Part shown: positions 35,553 through 45,122 of the stretch, piece by piece
Layout of the letters: each line of letters starts with the position of its first letter
How positions within the stretch are numbered: the stretch's first letter is position 1
Assembly: GCF_000002985.6 (NCBI RefSeq)
Contig: NC_003282.8
Span: 16,182,001 to 16,246,000 of the forward strand
Direction of reading: 5' to 3'
Origin: Caenorhabditis elegans
Lineage: Eukaryota > Nematoda > Chromadorea > Rhabditida > Rhabditidae
Length of the DNA stretch: 64,000 bases
The notes under the pieces: model-generated
The model's database searches: none
What the model saw: only the letters and a program-made list of their open reading frames with translations
What the model was told of the DNA's origin: nothing
Translations under genes and position numbers: made by a program

Positions 35553-37651
35553 TTTGAGAGTATTAACAAAATGAATTTAACACTGGTTCCTTTGAAAACT
35601 ATCAAAAACAGACAAAAAATGTTCACAGTAAATGCTACATGTTTTGCATATATTTACGAATTCGGTACTGAAATCGATTATTTGTGGAATAAAATTTTAA
35701 AACCGTTTCATGTTCTTGTCGAAACAACAATCAAAATTGAAAAGTTCAGTAGTTTCTCTTTGTTGCAAAAGTTCAATTAATATTAAACTTTAACTAGTTC
35801 TCCGATCTTTTTTCTACTATGCAAGTTTGAACAGATTTGCGAAAATTTGTAATGTGGGAACTCTAAAGTTCTATTTATATAGTCTTATGTGAAACATATG
35901 TCTCTAGTTGAAATAATTTTTTTCCAAAAAAAAAAGTTTTCATATAATGTTTCATGTTGTTTTCAAAATTGACGTTAAAAAAAGGAAAAGCATTTGTTTG
36001 TAACAATTGAAAGAAAACAGAGTTCTAAATTTTCTGGGTTTTGGAAATAGAAGGTGCAAATTTATAAAATTGATTGTTAATATACTAGCGGAAGTTCAAA
36101 AACGAAGTTAAATTTATTTAAAAACAGAGGTTTTTAACTCATTGGTACTCTTCCAGAAAATTTATATAAATAGCTTCAAATTTGCTATTAATAGCAATTT
36201 ATTTCAAAAAGCTGACGAATAACAAGCAAATCCATCAAAATCTCTCAAATTATAACACTTTAGGAAAACATTGTAATTTTTTCGTTTGAATTATCACCGA
36301 TTTCTATATGACGAGCATGATAGTGAGAATGTAATGTTTTTGAATTTTTATTTAAAAAAAATAACTGAAAACAATACCACTGAAAAAGCAGCATATTCGG
36401 CCATGGAACAAGCTTTTTCACAGGTAAATTTTTTAGAAAAAATGCGCCGCTTCATAATGTTTTTTATTATAACGGAACATATAAAGTTGTGTTCTGTATC
36501 GAATGTGTGACTAAGAAACGCGAATAAATATTCTTGGTAGCTATAAGAATAAGCTCAAACGAAATTTTATTCCGGGATGTAGATTTGTTTTGACAAAACC
36601 TTTTTTATTGTTTCTATGAATTGTTCCTGGAAACTTTTGTTCGAATTTGTTTTCCCAAAATGTTTTAACAAATTACTGTTTCAACACGTTTACAAAAATG
36701 TCAGCCTTTTTCTTTTGCAATGTCTAGGGGGAACTTAAAACCAATTTTGTGAAAAAAGTACTAAAAACTAAAAAAAAATCATTGACTTTGTGTAATTCAC
36801 GATTGTGGAGCTGTTTTTGTTTAAAGAAATATTATTTTTCAAATAAGACATTTTTAAGGAAACCGGTACATGTCGGGCTGTAGCAAATTTTCGACAAAAA
36901 TTTTTTTTTTTTCAAATTTGGGCCAAAGAAACCAAAAAAAAAACAGTATTTTTCATCACACCATCATACCATTAACATTTTTTTTAGCTTTTTGGTCCAA
37001 TAAATAAAGATCATTAAACCATGATAACTTAACAGGAACGCAAAACAGAAAGTCATTTTTAGCTAAAATTTTTTTTTTTAATTTTAATTTTAATTTTAAT
37101 TTTTTTTAAATTTCTCCACAATTTTTGAAAAACGCCTACTTTTTGAAACTTACATCTCATTAGTTTTTAAAAGTATTTTGTTTTCTTTTAAAATTTTAAT
37201 GGAAAATTTCATTTGTTGTATATTTTTTTCAGATTTTTTTCAGACTTTCGGCACAACTGCCACCTATTTTTTGTCGATAATTTGACAAAAATTCAATGAA
37301 CTGTTGTATGTATAATTACATTACCGGTGAACATACACATGCTAACAGTTATCAGTAACATGAAACAATTTTTAATGTTTGAGTGGCGGAATCTTTAAAA
37401 TTTTTTAAATGTCAGATTAGGTAAAATATTATCTAGGACTAAAAATGAAAATGATTTTGGAATAATGGTTCAGGTGTTCACCATTACAAAAATTGAGCCA
37501 ATGATAGCATTTAGGGCGACTACTATACAAGTACCGTGCTTTTCCAATTAATCGACTTGTTGAAACACGGGAAAAATAAAAACTTCACACACAAATACAC
37601 AATTTTTAATTTAACCTCTAAATAAAGTTTTAACGAATCACAATTATTCTG

Positions 37652-39659
37652 TCAAGTGTATGGGACATTGAATGCTCTCCTTGGAACATGCGAGCGACTT
37701 GTGACCGTAATAACACTAGACGTTGGGTTCATTCTTCCTTTGGCTAATCCCAATTGAATCAGTATATACTTTCGTAAAGAATCTGAGAATATCCATAAAA
37801 GATATGGGTTGATTCCGGCGTAGAGATCACTGAAAAATTTTAATTTCCAGAAAAAACAATTAATTTACTGTTTCAAAATTGTAATTTGAAAAATATTGAA
37901 AACTGAAACAGCAGTATTTGCATTAAAAAAAAACCTACCTCATTGCATTATACAACAAATAAAATTTGTCAAGAGAGATGACAAGGATCGACGCCGCATA
38001 TGACGCAAATAGGCAGAGCGCGGCAACTTGAATTACCACTGAAATTTTTTAAATTTTTTATTTTTGGTTTTTCGCTGAAACACTTGAAAATTTACCTGTT
38101 ATACTGCTCATTATAAACAATTTCATCTCTTTTTTCTTGATTTGTGTTTTGGATTTTTGCATGTTAGAGTCTTTCTGAAACATGTTCCTAATTAAAATTA
38201 AAATTTTGATTTAATTTTTCCATACAATAGCATTACTGTTTTTCCTCAAAACTGCTAGCAAATAAGAGTATGCAATTATTAAATACACACAGACAACTGT
38301 CAGAATTGCACCAGCAATAAGAAAAAAGTAGGTGACGTGATCTTCACTGAAAATTTGAATTTGGCGGTTAGGCAAAACATTTTTGATCTACTTTTGAAAT
38401 TTCGGAACCAATCCATTTTTTGCATTTCTATAAAGCTGGGTACTATTGAAAAACGTAGCGCAACCGGCAATCATTCCTGGAACAAATTGAATCAGGACAG
38501 CTATTCGGAGACGTTTTGAATTCCATAACTGTAAAAAATAATGTTTTAAAGGTACAGAAAAAATTAAAAAATACCTGAAAATGTCGATGTGGGAATAAAA
38601 TAGCTGATAGACGATTTGTGGCAAGAACTGATACACACATAGCTTGGCAAATTACTGGAATTTTTTGAGGTTAGGCAATCGACAAATTGAAAATTTTTCA
38701 CTGTATTTAAATAAATTTGTGGTGTTATACATTTGTTTTGAAACAGAACAAATTTTGTTTTTCAAAATTTCACTTTTTCGAGATGTTTTTAAATTACACT
38801 TGCTGCAAACTATATCAGTTGTCCGTTAGTTTTAATTTTTCTTGAGAACTGAAAAATAAATTCAAGCTCACTGAAAACCTACCAGAAGTCCACGCGAAAT
38901 AAAGATAAAAATGTGCACAATATCCATCCAAAAATATATAAATTCCGGTTCCCCATCCCCATTTTGGAAACATTGCACCAAGATAATTGTTCAGTAGGGT
39001 ACCTCAAATATCAAGGCATTACTAATATTTTGAATAATTGAACTTCTTATCATAACAAGATGAAACAATAATTTTAATTTCAGGTTTAAAAAAAATTGAA
39101 AAATTTTTTCTGGTGTCACACAATTCACTTTTTTATTTTGTTTTATTACTTTTCTCTAAATAATTCCCTCCGACCAATCAATAATCTGAGTCACGCCTTC
39201 TGTTAACCCTGATTGGTCAGAGGCCTCTGGGCTCTCAAAACGTTCATAGGTAAGTATGAACTACAATAATCAATTGAAAATTAAACTTTATTGTTTTTCG
39301 GATGACAAATCCCAATGATCTTTCAGCTGAGTTTACCAATAGGCGATCCAGAATGGGCGTGGCCTACCTCGCTGATTGGTTAAAAAAAATTATCTCACTT
39401 CTACCCTACAGTACCTCACCAAAAACTTACAAATATCAATAATTGCAGTTGTAACGCAAAGTTTGAAAAACGGTGTACACAATTCCTGTTTCCCATGTAA
39501 CTGGGCGTCCACGAGAAAATAAATGACAAAAATATAAAATGGAAGTGTGAAACAGAAAATCGAGAATTGAATAGTTTCTACGACAGTTTCCAGGGTCTCA
39601 TCAAGGGGTTCACCGATTTGTTGGACAATTGGAAGGGAGTATAGGTCTGAAGTGACCAT
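37652..39659 (-). CDS. Seven-transmembrane chemoreceptor (srv-like), 8 exons, 343 aa
   Basis: Minus-strand exons: 39431-39659, 38883-39002, 38575-38642, 38392-38528, 38226-38346, 38096-38174, 37939-38038, 37652-37829; phases agree and TGA is at 37652. A nematode serpentine receptor, expected in the membrane of sensory neurons. Hydrophobic segments are seen in most exons: FYIFVIYFLVDAQL (TM1), TPFFKLCVTTAIIDI (TM2), IYIFLDGYCAHFYLYFAW (TM3), IAVLIQFVPGMIAG (TM4), YFFLIAGAILTVVCVYLIIA (TM5), VIQVAALCLFASYAAS (TM6) and NPYLLWIFSDSLR (TM7 end). The pattern NNYLGAMFPKWGW and the NPYLL end fit the srv/srg group; the exact class is inferred. Length is normal. Exon 1 contains an exact piRNA core. Fragments of exons 6-7 recur at 40604-41220. 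Confidence 0.9.
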
Positions 39660-40249
39660 TGACTAAAGATTTCCTGAAAATTCAAATCTGGAAATGAAGA
39701 TTTCTACATTCAAATAGAGGATCAAGCTCAGTAAAAAACTACTGAAACAATTGATAAAAATAATCCCATGAAACAGCGATTTTTTTTTAATTTCGGAAAA
39801 CTTTCAAAATAAAAACTCTAACTAGCTTTCCTAAAGAAAAACTCGAACAGAAAATGCTCTCAGTGAACGAAACAAATGATCATGTCAGCTGCTTTTCGGC
39901 ATTTTCCAGTGAGCGAAGCTCGATTAAATTACAGGGTATTTGATATCAAGCTAGAGATATTTACCTGGAATTTTGAAACTGACGATTTAATTTTTAGAAA
40001 TGTCGAAAAATTGGCATCAAAAACCAAGAGTTTTTGGAAAAGATGTGTTGTTTTGTTGAGCCCGACATTTGCCGGGTTTGGCCTTTCGGGTGCTGTTTTC
40101 CGATGTTTTCTTAAAAAATATACAAATTGGTGCAAAAAACTACACGACAAAGCTATTATCAAGTTACGAGTAATGAAATTGAGTCAAGTAAAAAAAAAAC
40201 TCATTTTCTATACAATGCAATAGATTGATAATTTTAATTATTACATATA

Positions 40250-40690
40250 TACAAACATTGAAAATCAAAATTTTCTACATTTAAAAACTATTTGAAACTT
40301 GTGGAACATACTATTGTAAAACTATGCCCAACTTTTACAATCTTGAGCAAAACACATTTTTACTGTTTCAGGAAGTTTATTTAAAAACTCTGTAATTTGA
40401 AAAAGTACTCTATCGTTTTTTTAATCTAAAAACCATCAGTTCATGAGAATACCTACTCTCTGGCGTGAAAAGAAGCGACAACGAGAGATAATGCGGAAAT
40501 GTGAGATTTAGGAGATATTCGCGCGTCAAAACGGTAGGCCTTCTTGTATTTTTTTAAATATTGTAAAATTTGTTAACTGGTAAAAAATGAATGTCTGAAA
40601 AACTTAAAAAATACATGCCTAATTGCATTGTATAACAAATAGAATTTGTCCAGTGAAATTAGCAAAAGTGAAATGGCATTTGAATGAATT
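40250..40690 (-). pseudogene. Chemoreceptor gene fragment, copy 1 (exon 7 part) with flank
   Basis: ATTGCATTGTATAACAAATA and what follows match exon 7 of the receptor at 37939-38038 in the same orientation. Upstream flank (ACTATTTGAAAC, ATGCCCAACTTT, CTGTTTCAG, TCTGTAATTTGAAAAAGTAC) is shared with the second copy. About 115 bp (40430-40545, GC-richer) is present only in this copy. Not able to encode a receptor. Confidence 0.75.
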
Positions 40691-40764
40691 TTTTGTTGTT
40701 TTGATTTTTTTTTCCGACAAGACCATTGTTTTTAAATGTTCATAATTTTGGCTTTTAATTTGCA

Positions 40765-41225
40765 AAAAATAAACATTTTCTGCATTTAAAAACTATTTGA
40801 AACCTGTGGAATATGCTATTAAAAAACCATGCCCAACTTTCACAAACTTGAGCGAAAACTATTTTTTGCTGTTTCAGAATGTTTATTAATTTTTTAAAGC
40901 TCTGTAATTTGAAAAAGTACTTCCCTGCTTTTATTTATTGTAAAACTTGTAAACTTGTGAAAAATGAACGTCTGAAAAACTTTTAAAATACGTGCCTAAT
41001 TGCATTGTATAACAAATAAAATGTGTCCAGTGAGATTACCAAAAGTGACTTTGCATACGACGCAAATATACACAGCGAGGCAATTTGAATTGCTACTGAA
41101 AACTTTTGAAACGAAGACATTTTGAAGAACACATTGAAGCAATATCAGTTTTGCTGGTTATGAACAATTTCATCTCTTTTTTCTTAATTTGAGTTTGTGA
41201 TCTCCGTTTCAAAGCATTTGGTGGA
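40765..41225 (-). pseudogene. Chemoreceptor gene fragment, copy 2 (exons 7 and 6 parts) with flank
   Basis: Repeats the 40250-40690 block and runs on through GACGCAAATATACACAGCG (exon 7) and GAACAATTTCATCTCTTTTT (exon 6) of the receptor. Frames are broken by small changes and the remaining exons are missing. Each copy carries its own piRNA core (40363 and 40869). Confidence 0.8.
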
Positions 41226-41692
41226 CTTCTCTAAACATAATTGAGTTTTTGTCATTCATGAATAAAAAAAGCTGGTTGAAACAGACAAAATTTTAAAAAT
41301 AGTATAAATTGTTTATTGTAATAAGCTAAATAATTTTGAAGAGCTTTGAAAAAAAACAATGAAACACCAATTTTCCTGATTTTTAGAAGGTTTTTGGCAT
41401 GTTTCATTATTGATAAAGATAATTTGTAAAACTGGAGTTAATGTCTTGAACCAAATAATTTGTTGAGCTGCTTAACTGAACCAGAAAAAAGAAAATGTTT
41501 CGTCATATTTTCAAACCAGCCGCTAGCACGCGCCAAGGCGCGTGCTAACGACTGGCAAAATTTGACATGTTTGACACATATCATCAATTCAATTAATCCT
41601 ACAAAAATATCTCATGAAAAAAGGTGAAAATGTTCACTTTTTGAACATTAGGATTCCCGCCAAAATATTTTCAAAACAATAAAATTTTAATT

Positions 41693-41704
41693 CCCCCCCC
41701 CCCC
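41693..41704 (+). repeat. Mono-C tract, 12 bp
   Basis: Twelve consecutive C inside the composite element; it occupies the place of the CCCGCC part of a 36-bp unit, so it may have grown from it. Confidence 0.9.
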
Positions 41705-41753
41705 AAAATGTTTCCAAGAAATTAAAATTTTAATTCCCGCCAATATGTTTCAC

Positions 41754-42172
41754 TACGATGGGTCTCACCACGAAGTGTCACACCACGAAAGGTCTCACCA
41801 CGATGGGTCTCTCACCACGATGGATCTCACCACGAAGTGTCTCACCACGAAAGGTCTCACCACGATGCGTCTCACCACGAAAGGTCTCACCACGCTGGGT
41901 CTCACCACGAAAGGTCTCACCACGATGGGTCTCTCACCACGATGGATCTCACCACGAAGTGTCACACCACGAAAGGTCTCACCACGATGGGTCTCTCACC
42001 ACGATGGATCTCACCACGAAAGGTCTCACTACGATGGGTCTCACCACGATGGGTCTCACCACGAAGGGTCTCACCACGATGGGTCTCACCACGAAAGGTC
42101 TCACCACGATGGGTCTTACCCCGATGGGTATCACCACGAAGGGTCTCACCACGAAGGGTCTCACCACGAAGG
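41754..42172. repeat. Minisatellite, CTCACCACGAWGGGT type
   Basis: About 26 units of 15-17 bp with a higher-order mix of GATGGGT, GAAAGGT and GAAGTGT endings. Open in several frames because the unit lacks stops. Confidence 0.95.
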
Positions 42173-42185
42173 TTCTTTTTCTCAG

Positions 42186-42520
42186 AAATTTTAAATTCCA
42201 GCCAAAATATTTAAAAAAAATTAAAATTTGAATTCCCGCCAAAATATTTTCAAAAAATTAAAATTTGAATTCCCGCCAAAATATTTTCAAAAAATTAAAA
42301 TTTTAAATTCCCGCCAAAATGTTTTCGAAAAATTAAATTTTGAATTCCCGCCAAAATATTTTCAAATAATTAGCATTTGAATTCCCGCCAAAATATTTTC
42401 AAAAAATTAAAATTTTAAATTCCCGCCAAAATGTTTTCGAAAAATTAAAATTTGAATTCCCGCCAAAATATTGTCAAAAAATTAAAATTTTAAATTCCCG
42501 CCAAAATGATTTCTCAGAAA
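42186..42520. repeat. Minisatellite, roughly 36-bp ATTCCCGCCAAAATATTTT unit
   Basis: About nine units of AATTCCCGCCAAAATATTTT plus an AAAATTAAAATTT spacer; two more diverged units precede the other array at 41651-41745. Confidence 0.9.
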
Positions 42521-42683
42521 ATTTGAATTTCCCGCCAATTTGTGATGACGTCACAAAAGGGGCGGGCCTATAGGACTCCTCTTAGGTGATTGAGACTACA
42601 AACTACAGAGTTCAAAGACCAAAGCTCAAAGATCAAACTACATAGGGACAGAAGGACACGCGCTTTATATATAGTAAATGATA

Positions 42684-44046
42684 ACAATTTGAAAACATGA
42701 TCTCAGTGAACTTCGCAGATTAAAACAAAACAATTATTTCAAAAGTATGATTAACTATTTGTTAACTCGTATCAAGTGAGAACAATCACAAGTTGGAAGT
42801 TTTGTTCAAAAATTTTCTGAATTGAATTTTTTCAAATGTTTTCTGTTTCACTAACAACATTTGTTTTAGAACAAATTGAGTGAGCACTTCAGAAGAAGAA
42901 ATTTGGAAGAAATTCACATAATGTACGTTTTTGTTGAAAATACTTTTAAAAAATCTTCAGGAAAAAATAAATAAATTGTTCCCACAAGCACAATAATTCC
43001 AGTCAGGCGTCATAAACCTGCATTTGAGGCAACCTACCTCGTGCCTATCTACCATGTTTCATGGTTAACACAACCACTTTAAATCAAACATCAGAAATGT
43101 TCCTAAAAATAAAAAAAAACGTTTTGATAACTTTGAAGTTTGCTTGAGAATAGAAATAAAAAAAATAAATATTATAACAATAAAAACGCAAAATTTTTAC
43201 TGTTTCGGATTGATGACATTTGATTGAAATGGTTTTAATGTATTATTCAATTGGTTGCAGTCGTAAAATTGTTTTTTAATGTGTTTGGATACAAACAGTT
43301 CTGAAATACAACAGAGCAACATCATGAAAATATTTTCAAGAGTTATAGTTTAAGCTATTACTTTTTCTTTAAAAAAGTTGAAAGAGCAAACGAAAAGTTA
43401 TAAATTCAACAATAAAGTTTATTGTTTCTATACGAGTACATCTTGAAAATAAGTTTCAAAAAAAAATTCTGAGAGCCACTTAAAACACACAAATTTTTTT
43501 TATAGTTATCCCCTCTCTTGTAATTTTTTTTTCTAGAACCTGTTTCTATTTCATCTCATTAGCGCCCAAAATTGTGAGAAAAAACCAAAAATTGTTTTTA
43601 CTGTTTCACTGGTTCAATGAATTAATACTCAAAAAAATCTTATTACTCTAATGCCTTTGGGAAGTTGTAATAAATTTAAGAGCTAATTTAAAGAAATTAT
43701 TTTTAAAAAAATTTTAAATTTTCATCTTCTCGTTAAAATTAAAAATTAATATTATTTTGTTCATTTTGTTCATTGTTCATTTCTGAAGTAAAGCAAACAT
43801 CTGTGAAATATGGAATTCCGGATTTTTGTAGCATCTCAACTTTTGAATTTCATTACCAATTATCACAGTTATTACATAGGAATTGTTTTTTTCCGTAATG
43901 GTAAATTAGAGATAACATCAAGATACGCTGTCATCGAAACAGTTGAAAATTTGTAGCATTCGTAGTTGATGTGACAATTTTTCAAAGTTTGGAAGTACTT
44001 AAATGAACACTGAACCAGATATATTTCAGTTTTACTTTTTTCGAAA
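42684..44046. other. Intergenic, piRNA motifs only
   Basis: No gene. Motif cores at 42843 and 43601; a GCCTATCTACC-type dispersed repeat piece near 43010-43060. Confidence 0.55.
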
Positions 44047-45122
44047 ATGGCTTCTTATACTGCTGAACGTAAGTTTTTAGGTTTTTGTTTTTGGAATTTT
44101 TTAAAAGATATTTTGGTGAAACAAAAAAAATGTGCAGCCATTTTGAATTTTTTTACGTTAACCCATCAGGTGTCGGGCGCTGTGACAAATTTTTAAAAAT
44201 ACATTAAAATTTATATATTTCCGATGAAATATTTTTTGGTCTATGGAAGAAATGATAGAGTAGATTTTTAAAAAATGTTTCTTAATCTGAATAAAAACAT
44301 GTAAATAAAATCCCATTTCTGGAAAAATTCTAAAAAATTGCAATAAAGTTTTTTGCAATGTTGAAACGATAAAAATTCACCATTTAAAAAAGCTGGTTGT
44401 TTAATTTTAATTTACAAAAAAATGCACTGTTTCACATTCATATAATAAACATGGCAAAAGTCAAAAACTTAGTTCTTTTGGGGTTTGATCGAAGGTTAAA
44501 TATATTTTCAAAGTTTCCAAAAAAAACAGACATAACTTAGTTGTTCCAAATTTTCAAAAAAAAATTCAGAAGCAGAGGCCCTCCTTAAGCCGCAATTTGA
44601 TAAATACGCAAAATTCATCGACGATGAGGTGTGGGCGGAGGTAGAAGGGTATTATCATCCAAACGGAGTTCTGGTTCATAAGGATAAGGAAGCGGTTTAT
44701 GGAAATAAAGGTGAGAATGTTTTTTGATATAACTTTTAAAGAATAATGAATTTACTAAAATATTGCCTATGTATCACCATGAAAAATCGGTCTTTTCATT
44801 ACGTATCTTTTTAAAATTAAGCACTTGAAACATTAAATTTTTCAAATAATAGTATTGAAAACTTTTCACTTTCTCTCAATTCTGACAATTATTTATAGAC
44901 ATATCCTCCTACATTGCAAAGTTTGCGGAAGGAACCGGAAAATCGGTGGGAACTACTACAAACGCCAAGTACGAAGGAACCGGTGACTTCCTCATTATCA
45001 CTGCCGACTTTTCTTCTGAAACTGAAAAAGCTGGGACTGTTAAGGGAAAGTTTGTGCAGATTTGGAAAAAAGAAGGAGACAGACACTTGATTTTCCATGA
45101 TGAGTTCGAGATTTCTTCATAA
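44047..45122 (+). CDS. NTF2/SnoaL-like small protein, 3 exons, 128 aa
   Basis: Exons: 44047-44068, 44570-44710, 44899-45122; phases agree and TAA is at 45120. A TATTTCAG acceptor 20 nt before the ATG fits spliced-leader addition, and AATAAA lies at 45193. The protein begins MASYTAEQAEALLKPQF, a helix, then FIDDEVWAEVEGYYHPNGVL, and ends with two beta-rich stretches (YEGTGDFLIITADF, KGKFVQIWKKEG). This helix plus curved-sheet pattern and the VWAEVEGYYHPNGVL segment fit the DUF4440/SnoaL-like (NTF2-fold) proteins that are common in nematodes. Function unknown; a cytosolic small-molecule-binding or enzyme role is only suggested by the fold. No signal peptide. Confidence 0.85.

Larger units (their letters stand above)
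29014..37651. other. Long gene-poor stretch
   Basis: Apart from the listed repeats and piRNA motif groups I see no supported gene in 8.6 kb. Open frames near 29327, 35571 and 36286 are N/K/F/I-rich and lack splice or start context. Confidence 0.55.
41512..42683. mobile_element. Composite dispersed element with internal minisatellites
   Basis: Starts TCAAACCAGCCGCTAGCACG, including a perfect GCACGCGCC-AA-GGCGCGTGC hairpin, and ends GACACGCGCTTTATATATAG then TAAATGATA; both ends match the 35055-35552 repeats. Inside are a 12-bp C tract (41693-41704), an array of 15-17-bp CTCACCACGAWRGGT units (41754-42172) and an array of roughly 36-bp AATTCCCGCCAAAATATTTT units (flanking both sides). Open frames across the 15-bp array are repeat artefacts. 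Helitron-like non-autonomous elements often capture minisatellites, but the class is inference. Confidence 0.6.

Noticed and set aside
39876-40223. Open frame of 115 codons upstream of the chemoreceptor
   Set aside because: No recognised motif; contains a CCCGACATTTGCCGGGTTTG repeat fragment and lies in duplicated, non-coding flank.
41745-42242. Long overlapping open frames of 87-157 codons in four frames, rich in His/Ser or Thr/Leu
   Set aside because: Direct translations of a stop-free 15-bp minisatellite; no start context, splice sites or non-repeat sequence.
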